Below are positions 45,395 through 55,088 of a stretch of 64,000 bases of DNA, piece by piece. The position numbers and the translations under genes are program-made. Location of the stretch: NCBI GenBank assembly GCA_031402435.1, contig JANNSJ010000058.1, positions 196,928 through 260,927 of the forward strand, read 5' to 3'. This DNA is from UBA11986 sp031402435 (lineage in GTDB: Bacteria > Bacteroidota > Ignavibacteria > UBA10030 > UBA6906). The notes below the pieces were generated by a model. That model was not told the origin of the DNA, did not search any database, and saw only the letters and a program-made list of their open reading frames with translations. Numbering within the stretch: the first letter of the stretch is position 1; each line of letters starts with the position of its first letter.

Positions 45395-45568
45395 GTGTGC
45401 TCATTCTATAGATGGATGTCAAAATAAGCGAAAATCGAACCGAAATCCAACGTCGCGAGACAGGTTTTTCTCTGAAAGTGCAACAAAAACAGGTACTCGG
45501 GCGTACCTACAAGGCGGATTCCATGCAAAGAAGGATGTCCCGTAACCAATGATGTTTAGGTGCGATTG

Positions 45569-47404
45569 ATGAAATGCTATGTATTGATTGCCATGGTTGG
45601 TGTTTTCTCGGCCGGATATGCGGGCGAGAAAACTGTGGTGTCGTTGAAGAGTTTCTGCGATACTGAACTGCGATCTTCAGGCATTGAAATTTCCCAATCG
45701 ATGACATTTCATGTAAAAGCCCTGGGTGCGGGTGGAGATTACGGTTGGACGTATAAGAGCGACGAGATGTTTGCCTATGGCTGGATCATCAATGCAGAAA
45801 CACGCAGGCTCGTCTGGAAAATGGATGTTGACAATACCTCCCGGTCCAAAGACGATCGAGAATTTGATGACAACGTTACCCTTGAGCCCGGCAGCTACGA
45901 AGTGTATTTTACTGTCCCCACGTTTGCATATCATACGACGCTTACGCACATCAATATTGATATCGACCATCGGGAAAAACCGCTGTTTGGCCCTCGTGAA
46001 AAGAAGGACAAGGATTTCTTCGGTTTCTTCAAGAACTGGTGGTCGGATGACATTGGCAGAGACTGGGAAAAGCGCTGTGGTCAATGGGGGATGGAGCTTT
46101 TGGTGGATGAGTCGCAGTCAAGGAAGATCAAAACATTCACACCTCCCAGGGAATTTCCGAACGCCGTTGTGAAAGCGACCGGACTGGGTGAAGCCGACCT
46201 CGTTAAACAGGGGTTCATCGTCACTGAACAAACCCCCGTCCAGATCTATGCTCTCGGAGAAGTCACCGGTGAATCCGGGATGTACGATTACTCATGGATT
46301 GTGAACGTTGCGGATAGGAGCCGCGTGTGGGAGATGGACTATCGTAAAAGCTCTCACGCTGGTGGTGCAGAAAAAAATGTTGAATACACAGATGATATTT
46401 CTCTTCCAAAGGGAAAGTATGTGTTGTATTGCGTAACAGACGATAGTCATTCGAAGCGCAATTGGAATTCGGCTCCACCGTATGATCCGATGAATTGGGG
46501 TGTGACTATTTCTGTGAAGAATGAACGGGACAAAAAGAACTTCGAGCTCTATCAATATAAAGAGGATCAAAATGTAATTGTTGCCCTCACGAAGATGAAA
46601 GACGATGAGCACCGTACAGAGGGGTTCACATTGAAAGAAGACAGCTATGTCCGCATCTATGCATTCGGCGAACGGGGGAACTCGCGTCGCTCAATGGCGG
46701 ATTACGCTATTATTGTTGATGCGAAAACAAGAAACAAGGTGTGGACAATGGATGTGGACCGCTCTTCGTACGCCGGTGGTGCATCCAAGAATCGCTACGT
46801 TGATCAGATCATGACATTGCCGAAAGGGAGTTACATCGTCACGTATAACACTGATGACTCTCACGCGTACGATGAATGGAACGACAAACCTCCGTTCGAT
46901 CAAGAGCACTACGGCATTACCATCATGGGTACCGGCGAGAAATTCAGCGGTAGCGTTGTTGCGAAATACACAGAGCAGCAGGATAAGAACATCATTGCCC
47001 AAATCGTCCAGGTAGGCGACGATGCGAATGAGGAGAAACGGTTCAGGTTGGATAAGACAACGCGCGTGAGGATTTATGCAATCGGTGAAGGTCAGAACCG
47101 TGAGATGTACGACTACGGATCGATCGAAGATGCAAAAACCGGAACACCCGTGTGGGAGATGACGTATTCAATGACGTTCCATGCGGGTGGCGGCAGGAAG
47201 AACCGCATGGTGAACACAACGATTGTTCTGGATAAAGGCGAATACAAGCTTCGCTACAGGAGCGACGACTCCCACTCCTATCCGGATTGGAATGTCGATC
47301 CACCCGAAGATCCGGAGTATTGGGGGATCACAATATTTCGCGATGATAGCCCCGAACGTGTTCAAGTTCCCGACACTCCCATGCCCCCGGAAAAGCCCGA
47401 ATGA
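45569..47404 (+). CDS. Secreted protein with four tandem about-125-residue repeats
   Basis: A 611-aa protein with signal peptide MKCYVLIAMVGVFSAGYAG. Four repeats follow: a divergent first (about 25-190) and three clear copies (about 205-325, 335-455, 470-590). Each copy contains VxIYAxGE, YxxIxDAxTxxxVWxMxY, HAGGAxKN, LPKGxYxLxYxTDDSHSY and DPEYWGITI. The domain is beta-rich and unknown to me. ATG 45569 preferred over GTG 45560. The upstream 165 bp hold a small AGGTAC/GTACCT inverted repeat. Confidence 0.85.
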   Translation: MKCYVLIAMVGVFSAGYAGEKTVVSLKSFCDTELRSSGIEISQSMTFHVKALGAGGDYGWTYKSDEMFAYGWIINAETRRLVWKMDVDNTSRSKDDREFDDNVTLEPGSYEVYFTVPTFAYHTTLTHINIDIDHREKPLFGPREKKDKDFFGFFKNWWSDDIGRDWEKRCGQWGMELLVDESQSRKIKTFTPPREFPNAVVKATGLGEADLVKQGFIVTEQTPVQIYALGEVTGESGMYDYSWIVNVADRSRVWEMDYRKSSHAGGAEKNVEYTDDISLPKGKYVLYCVTDDSHSKRNWNSAPPYDPMNWGVTISVKNERDKKNFELYQYKEDQNVIVALTKMKDDEHRTEGFTLKEDSYVRIYAFGERGNSRRSMADYAIIVDAKTRNKVWTMDVDRSSYAGGASKNRYVDQIMTLPKGSYIVTYNTDDSHAYDEWNDKPPFDQEHYGITIMGTGEKFSGSVVAKYTEQQDKNIIAQIVQVGDDANEEKRFRLDKTTRVRIYAIGEGQNREMYDYGSIEDAKTGTPVWEMTYSMTFHAGGGRKNRMVNTTIVLDKGEYKLRYRSDDSHSYPDWNVDPPEDPEYWGITIFRDDSPERVQVPDTPMPPEKPE

Positions 47405-47408
47405 AAAT

Positions 47409-47434
47409 TGAAGCCCCATAAAATTGGGGCTTCA
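47409..47434. terminator. Bidirectional terminator between convergent genes
   Basis: Nine-bp stem TGAAGCCCC/GGGGCTTCA with an 8-nt AT-rich loop, between the end of the repeat protein and the end of the pseudouridine synthase gene. Confidence 0.7.
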
Positions 47435-48040
47435 CCGTTTATCGGGACTTCGAATCAACTTCTTCAAATCATTGACTTCTTTTTCAGTCAACGCCCGACT
47501 TTCGCCCGGAAGCAATCCATTCAAAGAAATGAAGGCAATTTGAGTTCGCACAAGCCGCAAGGTCGGATGACCGATCGCAGCAGTCATCTTGCGGACCTGG
47601 CGGTTGCGACCTTCCGTCAGTGTAATCTCGATCCAGCATGTCGACACGTTCTTACGAAATCGAATGGGAACAGGTCTTGGCGGAAGGGATGGTTCTTCAT
47701 GCAGCAAACGGACGGTGGTGGGAAGGGTTTGTTTCCCTTCGATGAGCACTCCTCCCCGAAGCTGTTGGAGAGAAGTTTTCGTGGGAATGCGTTCAATCTG
47801 AACGAGGTACGTCCGTTCATGATGGAACTTCGGAGTGGTTAATCTATGATTCACATCAGTGTCATCGGTCAGCAGAATGAGCCCTTCGGAATCTGCATCA
47901 AGCCGGCCTACGGGGTAAACGCCCTTTGGGAACGGACCAAAGTCTTTGAGCGAATCATGGCCGTCTTCAGGCGTGAATTGCGATAACACGCCGTAGGGCT
48001 TGAACAATATGATATAGTGGAGGTGGATTCCCGCTTTCAT
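47432..48040 (-). CDS. 23S rRNA pseudouridine synthase, RluE/RsuA family
   Basis: A 202-aa RsuA-family enzyme without S4 domain, like RluE. Catalytic Asp is in GRLDADSEGLILLT; ending motif EGRNRQVRKMTAAIGHPT is intact, as is FKPYGVLSQF. It isomerises a uridine in rRNA; the exact site is inferred from family only. Confidence 0.9.
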   Translation of the reverse strand: MKAGIHLHYIILFKPYGVLSQFTPEDGHDSLKDFGPFPKGVYPVGRLDADSEGLILLTDDTDVNHRLTTPKFHHERTYLVQIERIPTKTSLQQLRGGVLIEGKQTLPTTVRLLHEEPSLPPRPVPIRFRKNVSTCWIEITLTEGRNRQVRKMTAAIGHPTLRLVRTQIAFISLNGLLPGESRALTEKEVNDLKKLIRSPDKR

Positions 48041-48176
48041 GGATGCAATGTAGGTGTCCTCGCTCTCACAGGCAAGCCCGTCACATCTGATTGACTCTTG
48101 CTGAGAGATTGTCTACTTTTTTGTCAGCGTACCCGTTATTTATCATTTTTCACCACAAGAGATCAGGCGAGGCATT

Positions 48177-49238
48177 ATGTCTTCCAACCGCAGGGAATTC
48201 ATCAAACATGCGTCGGCGATAGGTGCCGGTGTGCTCGTGTCATCGACACTACCATCCTCTCTTTTCCAGAAGGCTTCAGCACAGTCTTCGGGCAGGCCAA
48301 TCGCGATTGCGAGCGCCAATGGGTTGCAGGCAGTAACGAAAGCAATGGAGGTCATACAATCCGGTGCCGATGCATTGGACGCTGTTATTGCCGGCGTCAA
48401 CATTGTTGAAGACGATCCGAACGATATGACGGTTGGTTATGGCGGTTTGCCCAACGAAGACGGCGTTGTTGAACTCGACGCTGCAGTGATGCATGGACCG
48501 ACACATCGCGGTGCAGGTGTTGCATCACTGAGAAACATCAAGAACCCATCAAGGGTGGCGCGGGTTATCATGGAGCGAAGCGACCATGCATTGCTCGTGG
48601 GTGAAGGTGCATTGAGGTTCGCAAAGGCTCATGGATTCAAGGAGGAGGATCTCCTCACCGATAAAGCACGTGAAGAGTGGCTGAAGTGGAAGGAGAACCA
48701 ATCGACGAAGGATGACTGGCTTCCGCCACACGATGAGACTACAAAGGACATTGGCGGACTCTTTGAGCCATTCTTCAGACATACGGGCACAATTCATTGT
48801 AGTGCGATCGATGTGAGAGGAAATATTTCATGTGTGACAACAACAAGCGGACTTGCATTCAAGATTCCCGGTCGTGTAGGCGATTCGCCCATTCTTGGCG
48901 CCGGACTTTACGTTGATAATGAAGTCGGCGCTGCCGGGTCTACGGGACGTGGAGAGGCAAATCTTATCAACTGTAGTAGCGTGATGGTTGTGGAGTTCAT
49001 GCGGCAGGGGAAATCTCCTGAAGAGGCCTGCCTCAAGGCATGTGAGCGCATTGTTGATCACAACAAGATGCGCAGGTTGAAAGAGGATAGTGGGCGTCCG
49101 AATTTCGACGTCAAATTCTATGCACTGAACAAAAGAGGTGAGTTCGCGAGCGCGTCCATTTTCAATATCGGGAAGATGGCAGTAAACGATGGCACCGGCG
49201 CCCGCCTCGTGGAGTCAGCATATCTTTACAAGAAATAA
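48177..49238 (+). CDS. N4-(beta-N-acetylglucosaminyl)-L-asparaginase-like Ntn hydrolase, exported
   Basis: A 353-aa Ntn-hydrolase precursor with a Tat-like signal (NRREFIKHASAIGAG). Autocatalytic cleavage should expose nucleophile T205 in HTGTIHCSAID. Substrate motifs MTVGYGGLPNEDGVVELDA and GEGALRFAKAHGF are those of aspartylglucosaminidase. Predicted to hydrolyse Asn-linked sugar-amino acid bonds in the periplasm or outside. The GH5 gene follows 10 bp later, suggesting joint glycan use. Confidence 0.91.
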   Translation: MSSNRREFIKHASAIGAGVLVSSTLPSSLFQKASAQSSGRPIAIASANGLQAVTKAMEVIQSGADALDAVIAGVNIVEDDPNDMTVGYGGLPNEDGVVELDAAVMHGPTHRGAGVASLRNIKNPSRVARVIMERSDHALLVGEGALRFAKAHGFKEEDLLTDKAREEWLKWKENQSTKDDWLPPHDETTKDIGGLFEPFFRHTGTIHCSAIDVRGNISCVTTTSGLAFKIPGRVGDSPILGAGLYVDNEVGAAGSTGRGEANLINCSSVMVVEFMRQGKSPEEACLKACERIVDHNKMRRLKEDSGRPNFDVKFYALNKRGEFASASIFNIGKMAVNDGTGARLVESAYLYKK

Positions 49239-49248
49239 CGTGCTCTAC

Positions 49249-50787
49249 ATGTTCTATGCGCTCGTGGCTGGATTGTTGTACACGGCTGTAGTGTGTTCAT
49301 CTCAAACCACAAGCTTTGTCACGCGCTCCGGAGACAAATTCCAGCTTGACGGACGGCCATTCTTTTTCCTTGGAGCCAATGCCTATTACCTGATGGAAGT
49401 GGCGGCACGAGGAGACACTTCAACAGTGAAGGATGTGTTGAGAACTGCCAGCCAGTTGGGGATGCGCGTGGTCAGGACGTGGGCGTTCTTCGATTCTTCC
49501 GACAGCCTCAATCCTGCTGTAATTCAAAGGCATCCCGGCACGTTCAACGAGCATGCGCTGCGGGCGCTTGACTTTGTACTTTGGCAGGCGAAGCAACATG
49601 GAATACGTCTCGTTCTTCCTCTTGTGAATAGTTGGGATGAGTATGGCGGGATGAATCAGTATGTTCGCTGGCGGATGCAAGTTGCTTCAGCAAATCAAGA
49701 ACCTGTTCTGCCCCGCTTTTCGCAGGACGAACGTGAGAGGATTGTTGTTGGAGCGGATCGCAGACAGTATCTCATCGCGCAAAGCGCTGGGTTCGCGCAC
49801 GATGATTTTTACGCCGATCCAACCATCAAAGAGTGGTTCAAGTCGTACATTGAGTTTCTGCTGAACCGTGAGAATACGTTTTCGGGTACGCTCTACAAGG
49901 AGGATCCCACGATACTGGGTTGGGAACTCGCCAACGAGCCCCGGTCTTCAGACAGGTCCGGCCAGTTGGTATCGCATTGGGTGGATGAGATGTCGGGATA
50001 CATCAAACGGTTGGATACGAATCACCTCGTTGGAACAGGGGAGGAGGGATTCGATAGTTCTCCTGCGGGTTATTCGATTCAGGCCTATGCTGATCAGCAC
50101 TGGTTGTTCGATGGTATGACCGGAGTGTCGTTCTCACGAAATTCATCGCTCCCCCATATTGACTTTGCAAGCATTCATTTGTATCCTGAATCGTGGGGTT
50201 TGCCTGGCAGTTCCGGGAATGTTTGGATCAGTGACCATATCCGGCTGGCAGCGATGGTTGGTAAGCCGCTCGTCGTGGGAGAGTTTGGGGTACTTGCACA
50301 GCAGTCAGCAACATACGATAGTTGGTTGACGACAACACTGCTTGACGATGGAGGAGGAGGAATGATGTGGCAGTTGCTTGACGGCATGCGTAGTACAAAC
50401 GACGGCTACGGCGTCCGATGTCCTGAATCCGGTTCTGTCTGCACGGTGTTGCAGAATAACGCGGAACGGTTCAATGCAAAATCCGTCAGTGGCACTCTCG
50501 CCCCTCCGGCATCGTTTTCATTGTTCCAGAATTATCCCAACCCCTTCAATCACCAGACAACGATTGCATACGACCTGCCTATCGATGCGAGCGTTACGTT
50601 GTCATTGTTCAACGTATTGGGCGAAATCGAGGTGACTTCTGTTCGAGGGTTTCAACACGCCGGCAGGCGCAAGGAGTTACTGGAAGTCGGGTCGCTGGCG
50701 AGTGGTCCATATTTCTATCAAGTGCATATTCATCCGGTTGCAGGTCGGGAAGCCTCGGTATCAAAGAAGCTCATCATATTGAAGTGA
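49249..50787 (+). CDS. Secreted GH5-family glycosidase (beta-mannanase-like) with T9SS sorting domain
   Basis: A 512-aa TIM-barrel glycosidase. Acid/base E230 in GWELANEPR and nucleophile E345 in VVGEFGV fit a mannanase-type GH5 enzyme, as do FFLGANAYYLMEV near the N-terminus and IDFASIHLYPESWG. The sorting domain is slightly degenerate (NYPNPFNHQTTI) and ends KLIILK. ATG 49249 gives the signal peptide (FYALVAGLLYTAVVCSSQ); the extension to 49189 overlaps the asparaginase gene. Confidence 0.88.
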   Translation: MFYALVAGLLYTAVVCSSQTTSFVTRSGDKFQLDGRPFFFLGANAYYLMEVAARGDTSTVKDVLRTASQLGMRVVRTWAFFDSSDSLNPAVIQRHPGTFNEHALRALDFVLWQAKQHGIRLVLPLVNSWDEYGGMNQYVRWRMQVASANQEPVLPRFSQDERERIVVGADRRQYLIAQSAGFAHDDFYADPTIKEWFKSYIEFLLNRENTFSGTLYKEDPTILGWELANEPRSSDRSGQLVSHWVDEMSGYIKRLDTNHLVGTGEEGFDSSPAGYSIQAYADQHWLFDGMTGVSFSRNSSLPHIDFASIHLYPESWGLPGSSGNVWISDHIRLAAMVGKPLVVGEFGVLAQQSATYDSWLTTTLLDDGGGGMMWQLLDGMRSTNDGYGVRCPESGSVCTVLQNNAERFNAKSVSGTLAPPASFSLFQNYPNPFNHQTTIAYDLPIDASVTLSLFNVLGEIEVTSVRGFQHAGRRKELLEVGSLASGPYFYQVHIHPVAGREASVSKKLIILK

Positions 50788-50821
50788 GTCACCTGCGAGA
50801 CAATCACAAGCATAGGTGTTA

Positions 50822-52777
50822 ATGGTCCGTTTGGTACAACGTAATACCTTTTGTGTTCTGGTTCTCCTTCTTCCGTTAGCGACGCATGCCCAACAGTATG
50901 TGCTGGACACGCTTGCCGCGAACCCGAATATTTCATTTCCCGTGAGTATTGCCTTCTCGCCCGATAACAGCGGAAAGTTTTTCTTCACCGAGAAGAACAA
51001 TGGACGGGTCCGTATTTTCGACGGAAGCCTCCTTCCCAATCCGTTTGCCACTGCCGCCATCACCAGTGGCGGCGAGCAAGGTCTGCTGGGCATTACCCTT
51101 CATCCCGAGTACCCCGACTCACCGTTCGTGTACGTTTTTTATACCCGTGCCGGAGACCGGTACAACATTGTTGTTCGTTACAGGGACAGTTCGAACATCG
51201 GAATCCAACCCTATACTGTTTTTGTTGCTCCGCGACTCAATGGTGCGACGAACCACAACGGCGGCAACATCCACTTCGGTCCTGACAACAAGTTGTACGT
51301 GTCGGTGGGTGAAAACGCGACGACATCGAATGCCCAGGATTCGAGCGCGAGCAATCCTCTCGGTAAGATTCATCGGTTGAACTTTGACGGCTCCATTCCG
51401 TCGGATAATCCGTGGCCCGGCAGACCGTTCTGGTCGATTGGTCACCGGAACAGTTTTGATTTCACTTTCGATCCGCAAACAGGCATCATGTATGGTTCAG
51501 AGAACGGGCCAAGTTGTGACGATGAGGTGAACAGAGTTCCGCGACGCGGCAACATGGGATGGCCTGTGGAAGGGAATTGCACCTACTCCAACAACCCGGC
51601 ATATATTCGACCGCTCTATTATTTTCCCAACACCCCTCTTCCTGCCCTAACGGGGATAACGGTCTATCGCGCGATGGCATTCCCGCGGCTGCGCGGGAAG
51701 ATCCTGTTTACCGGCAACAGCAGCCCGAATGTCTGGACGCTGACACTTACGGCGAATGGCGACACAATTGTCCCCGGCTCCTTCACCACATTCTTCACAT
51801 ACGGTACGGGCTTTGCAGACATCGAGGTCGGTCCGGATGGAAATCTCTACATCACCAATGGACCATATAGTGCAAGCAGGCTTCTACGCCTCCGCCCAGT
51901 GGTTCCCTCGTTTACGTCATCTGCTCCAACGGCAGCCACACAGGGAGTGCTGTATACGTACACCCCGACATTCAACGGCACACCACCCGGACTTCGCATT
52001 GTCTCAGGGCCCGAAGGTATGTACGTTGATTCAACAACGTGGTCTGTACGCTGGATACCGACAAACCAGCAAGCGCTCCAGCACTCACACCCAATACTCG
52101 TACGTGCTGAGAACGGCGCAGGGTTCGTTGACCAACAGTATACTCTTCTCGTTGCCAACGTCAATGACCCACCGGATCCGTTCGTGCTTGTGTCGCCGCC
52201 GAATGATACCACGTTGAATTTTGTTGGCAATGATCCAGCTGTATTGTTTGTCTGGGATCCTGCAACCGATCCTGATCTTGATACGCTTCGTTATACCCTG
52301 CAGACGGATACGGTCAGCACGTTCACCAGTCCCGCATTGCGCGATACACTCGCGGGTATATCAACATCAACGGTTCTGACGTTTCCAAGACGCAACGCCA
52401 ACTACTACTGGCGAGTCAGGGTATCCGATGGTCAACTCACAACCCTCAGTTCCTCTTACCGGCGGGTCATCGTTACATTTACCACTCCAGTGAAGGAAGA
52501 GAAAGAACAGGAAACAGAATCCGGACTCGAACAAAACTTCCCGAACCCCTTCAACCCCACCACGACTATTGCCTACGCTATTCCCAAGAGCGGACTGGTG
52601 CGGTTGGCCGTGTTTAACCTGCTCGGCCAGGAAGTTGCGCTTATTTATGAGGGGGTGCAAAACGCGGGGACGCACGACGTGGAGTTCAGGAACTTCGATC
52701 TTCCGAGTGGTATCTATTTCTACCGCATCCAGGCCGGAGAGTTCATTGAAACAAAGAAGCTGACGATCTTGAGATAG
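50822..52777 (+). CDS. Secreted PQQ-type sugar dehydrogenase-like propeller with cadherin/Ig and T9SS domains
   Basis: A 651-aa exported protein. Signal peptide to THAQQ; residues about 20-360 are a soluble glucose dehydrogenase/HHIP-like six-blade propeller (GGEQGLLGITLHPEY, NHNGGNIHFGPDNKLYVSVG, RNSFDFTFDPQTG, GPSCDDEVNRV). Ig/FN3-like domains follow (about 365-560), then the sorting domain (NFPNPFNPTTTI to KLTILR). It may oxidise sugars released by the neighbouring GH5 enzyme (inference). ATG 50822 preferred to GTG 50816. Confidence 0.9.
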   Translation: MVRLVQRNTFCVLVLLLPLATHAQQYVLDTLAANPNISFPVSIAFSPDNSGKFFFTEKNNGRVRIFDGSLLPNPFATAAITSGGEQGLLGITLHPEYPDSPFVYVFYTRAGDRYNIVVRYRDSSNIGIQPYTVFVAPRLNGATNHNGGNIHFGPDNKLYVSVGENATTSNAQDSSASNPLGKIHRLNFDGSIPSDNPWPGRPFWSIGHRNSFDFTFDPQTGIMYGSENGPSCDDEVNRVPRRGNMGWPVEGNCTYSNNPAYIRPLYYFPNTPLPALTGITVYRAMAFPRLRGKILFTGNSSPNVWTLTLTANGDTIVPGSFTTFFTYGTGFADIEVGPDGNLYITNGPYSASRLLRLRPVVPSFTSSAPTAATQGVLYTYTPTFNGTPPGLRIVSGPEGMYVDSTTWSVRWIPTNQQALQHSHPILVRAENGAGFVDQQYTLLVANVNDPPDPFVLVSPPNDTTLNFVGNDPAVLFVWDPATDPDLDTLRYTLQTDTVSTFTSPALRDTLAGISTSTVLTFPRRNANYYWRVRVSDGQLTTLSSSYRRVIVTFTTPVKEEKEQETESGLEQNFPNPFNPTTTIAYAIPKSGLVRLAVFNLLGQEVALIYEGVQNAGTHDVEFRNFDLPSGIYFYRIQAGEFIETKKLTILR

Positions 52778-52808
52778 GTGCAGTCGGGAATCTTTAGGAG
52801 GGGGCAAC

Positions 52809-52833
52809 AAAAAAGGGAGGCGGAGCGCCTCCC
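52809..52833 (-). terminator. Strong rho-independent terminator
   Basis: Perfect 8-bp stem GGGAGGCG/CGCCTCCC with a 3-nt loop; on the minus strand it is followed by TTTTTTGTT. It ends the long minus-strand unit that includes the PP2C and wecE genes. Confidence 0.85.
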
Positions 52834-52856
52834 TCGTTATAGCAACGTTTACCTCG

Positions 52857-53211
52857 TTACTTCTTCTCTGCGCCTTCGACGGCTGCTTCCTTTTTCTCTT
52901 CCGCCTTCTTCTTCATCATTTCACCCTTCTTCTCCATATGCTTGCCAGCGGCTTCTTTGTGTTCGCCAGCCTTCTTCATTTCCCCGCCCTCTTTTCCCAT
53001 CATCTCGCCCTTCTTCTCCATGTGTTCGCCGGCCTTCTTCATTTCTCCGCCTTCTTCCCCCATCATCTCACCCTTCTTTTCCATATGCTTGCCGGCCTTC
53101 TCCATCTTGTCGGATTTCTTTTCTTCCTTCTTCTCCTCCTGAGCGTAGAGGTATGGCTGCGTTGCTACAAATGCACCGAGCACCAACAATACTCCAAGAA
53201 ACTTTCTTCAT
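52857..53211 (-). pseudogene. Lys/Glu-rich exported repeat protein with frameshift in the signal peptide
   Basis: AAAGGAG precedes ATG 53211 (MKKVSWSI), but that frame soon leaves the coding track; the following frame reads LVLGAFVATQPYLYAQEEKK to 52857. Removing one base from ATTG near 53189-53195 joins them into a normal signal peptide (MKKVSWSMLVLGAFVATQ). The mature part is nearly all Lys, Glu, Gly, Met and His, with repeated AGEHMEKKGEMM and EEGGEMKKA units. Real mutation, sequencing error or alternative TTG start are all possible. Confidence 0.7.
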
Positions 53212-53304
53212 GGGGATCTCCTTTAAAAATATATGTGATGGGTTAAACATCAGGTCACTCTTCAAAAGCAATACGCGGATCGATGAAATCTTGTTAATGT
53301 ACGT

Positions 53305-54537
53305 CTATCGTGTTCGCTTAATAACGACAAGTGTTTTGTCATCGGAGTAATCAAGAAGCCTGTTGAATTTCTGTACATCTTCGAGGACGACCTGGCAGAT
53401 CTCCCGCGGCGATTTGGTGCGGTACTCGCGCAGTCTCTCAATGATCCGTTGCTGGCCGTACATTTCGTGGTTCTCGTTCGATGCGTCCGTAATGCCATCG
53501 GTGTGCAATAGCAGGACGTCCCCTTTCCTCATGATGCTGAACTCGGTTCCGTACTTCTCGTTGGGGAACGGACCGAGGATTTGACCTGTGGCGGGGAGTG
53601 TCTCCACTTCGTCCGGTTTGGCCCGGAGCAAAATGGGATTGTTGTGGCCCGCGTTGACATAGAAGATAAGGCCGTTATCCGAGTTTGTCAGTTCGATAAA
53701 CACCATCGAAACAAAGTGTTCGGCGGTGAATGTTTTGCTCACCAGTTTATTGATCTTGCCGATGAACGTTCCCATTTTAGTCTGATACTCGATACCCATC
53801 CGTAGCGCGCCGGAAACGTAGAGCGCCTGTGCGGCTGCCGACAATCCTTTGCTCGCAGCGTCACCGATTACCACCGCAAGTCTATCCTTGTCGCCCGATG
53901 CCTGCAGGTAATCGAAGAAATCACCGCCGACCACCCTGTCCGGGAGAGAAATGCCGTAGACGTCGTAGTTGTGGAAGCGCAGCTCGTGATCCGGCAGGAT
54001 GCTCTTCTGGATCTCACGCGCCTTGTCCAGGTCTTCGGCAAGCAGCTTTACCTTGCGCTCAATCCTCCTGTTCTTCAACGCGGAGGTGACAACGTTGCTG
54101 ATGATGTTCAGGGCGAACGTCATTTCATTCTTCAGGTAATCCCCGTTGATGGCGATGACGTAGGGATAGAGATCATGGCCTTTCCATCGTACAAACTCAC
54201 CAACCCCTGCCGCCGCGTAGGACTTGATCCCCTTTGAACGGAGATATCGATGCGTCTCGGCTCCGACAAAAGTGCCCTTCCGCGCGAGCTGAATGAACAT
54301 CGGATAGTCGGCAACGCGGAGCCGGAAGTTCTTCTTGATCGGCTCCATTTCCCCGTGCTGCTTGATTACGCGGTACGTTCCAGCAGTTGATTCAAGCTTC
54401 CAAATACGCCCGCCCTTGATCGGGATTTCGTCGATCTGGATAATACTTTCCAGGATGAAGTTGAGCAGTTGTTCTTCGGTGCGGAACTTCTGATCGACAA
54501 GCAACTTGACTGTTCTGTAGAGTTTATGTTGGTCCAT
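53305..54537 (-). CDS. PP2C-type (SpoIIE/RsbU-like) serine phosphatase
   Basis: A 410-aa cytoplasmic phosphatase. Residues 30-165 look like a GAF-type sensor domain, followed by a short coiled coil (KVKLLAEDLDKAREIQKSIL). The SpoIIE domain has the metal-binding Asp residues in VVGGDFFDY, VIGDAASKG, LLLHTDGITDASN and YSDDKTLVV. Such enzymes dephosphorylate anti-anti-sigma proteins; none is encoded nearby in this unit. Confidence 0.92.
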   Translation of the reverse strand: MDQHKLYRTVKLLVDQKFRTEEQLLNFILESIIQIDEIPIKGGRIWKLESTAGTYRVIKQHGEMEPIKKNFRLRVADYPMFIQLARKGTFVGAETHRYLRSKGIKSYAAAGVGEFVRWKGHDLYPYVIAINGDYLKNEMTFALNIISNVVTSALKNRRIERKVKLLAEDLDKAREIQKSILPDHELRFHNYDVYGISLPDRVVGGDFFDYLQASGDKDRLAVVIGDAASKGLSAAAQALYVSGALRMGIEYQTKMGTFIGKINKLVSKTFTAEHFVSMVFIELTNSDNGLIFYVNAGHNNPILLRAKPDEVETLPATGQILGPFPNEKYGTEFSIMRKGDVLLLHTDGITDASNENHEMYGQQRIIERLREYRTKSPREICQVVLEDVQKFNRLLDYSDDKTLVVIKRTR

Positions 54538-54572
54538 ATCTGTTCAATGGTTATGACGAAAACCCGGTCGCG

Positions 54573-55076
54573 CTATGATGGCGACGCGGAGTTATCGCTC
54601 CGTGGAAATACGTCCGGGTTCTTTCGCCTGCTTTTTAGAATGAGTAATGCACCAGCAATGATGATGGCGAGAGGCCAAAGATACTCATATTCGGTAGTGC
54701 TCAGAAGAAAAATTCCACCCAACAACAATAGGATGGAGCCGGGAATGAGCAACGCCATTTCTTTTTTTCCGTAGAGGTACATAAGAATAAAACCGATGCC
54801 CGGACCGAGAAGAAACAACGGCCACAAATCTGTCATCCAGTACCAACCGGCAAGAGTGCAATAGAGGAACAGCAGTCCATACGTTGTAAGGATGGCGCCG
54901 GGCATGAGCAGTCCGTAGCTCTTGCGGTCAGCAAGAAACCCGAGAAAAAAGAGAACCCCCGGTGCAAGCATCAGGAGAGGCCACAGCTCGCGAAGTGAGA
55001 GGTTTGTAAAATTCGGTAGAAGAAAGATCACGCCGATGACGATCAGGGCAATGCCGGTGGCAACGGATTTGTTCAT
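54573..55076 (-). CDS. Small polytopic membrane protein (LiaF/DUF5668-like)
   Basis: A 167-aa protein with about six hydrophobic helices arranged as repeating GxxLLxxGxxFLL/LWPLxLxxxG motifs typical of LiaF-type transmembrane domains, ending in a basic tail. No soluble domain. It sits between a lipoprotein and a PP2C gene, 13 and 35 bp apart. Confidence 0.75.
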   Translation of the reverse strand: MNKSVATGIALIVIGVIFLLPNFTNLSLRELWPLLMLAPGVLFFLGFLADRKSYGLLMPGAILTTYGLLFLYCTLAGWYWMTDLWPLFLLGPGIGFILMYLYGKKEMALLIPGSILLLLGGIFLLSTTEYEYLWPLAIIIAGALLILKSRRKNPDVFPRSDNSASPS

Positions 55077-55088
55077 GGCTGCGGACTC

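Noticed and set aside
45470..45530. AGGTAC/GTACCT inverted repeat as a second metal-regulator operator
   Set aside because: Half-sites are only 6 bp, the spacing differs from the 15075 palindrome and the downstream gene has no metal link.
52778..53350. Plus-strand 190-aa frame rich in Pro/Ser/Phe opposite the Lys/Glu-rich gene
   Set aside because: It is the reverse reading of a low-complexity coding repeat; the minus strand has the ribosome site, signal peptide and terminator.
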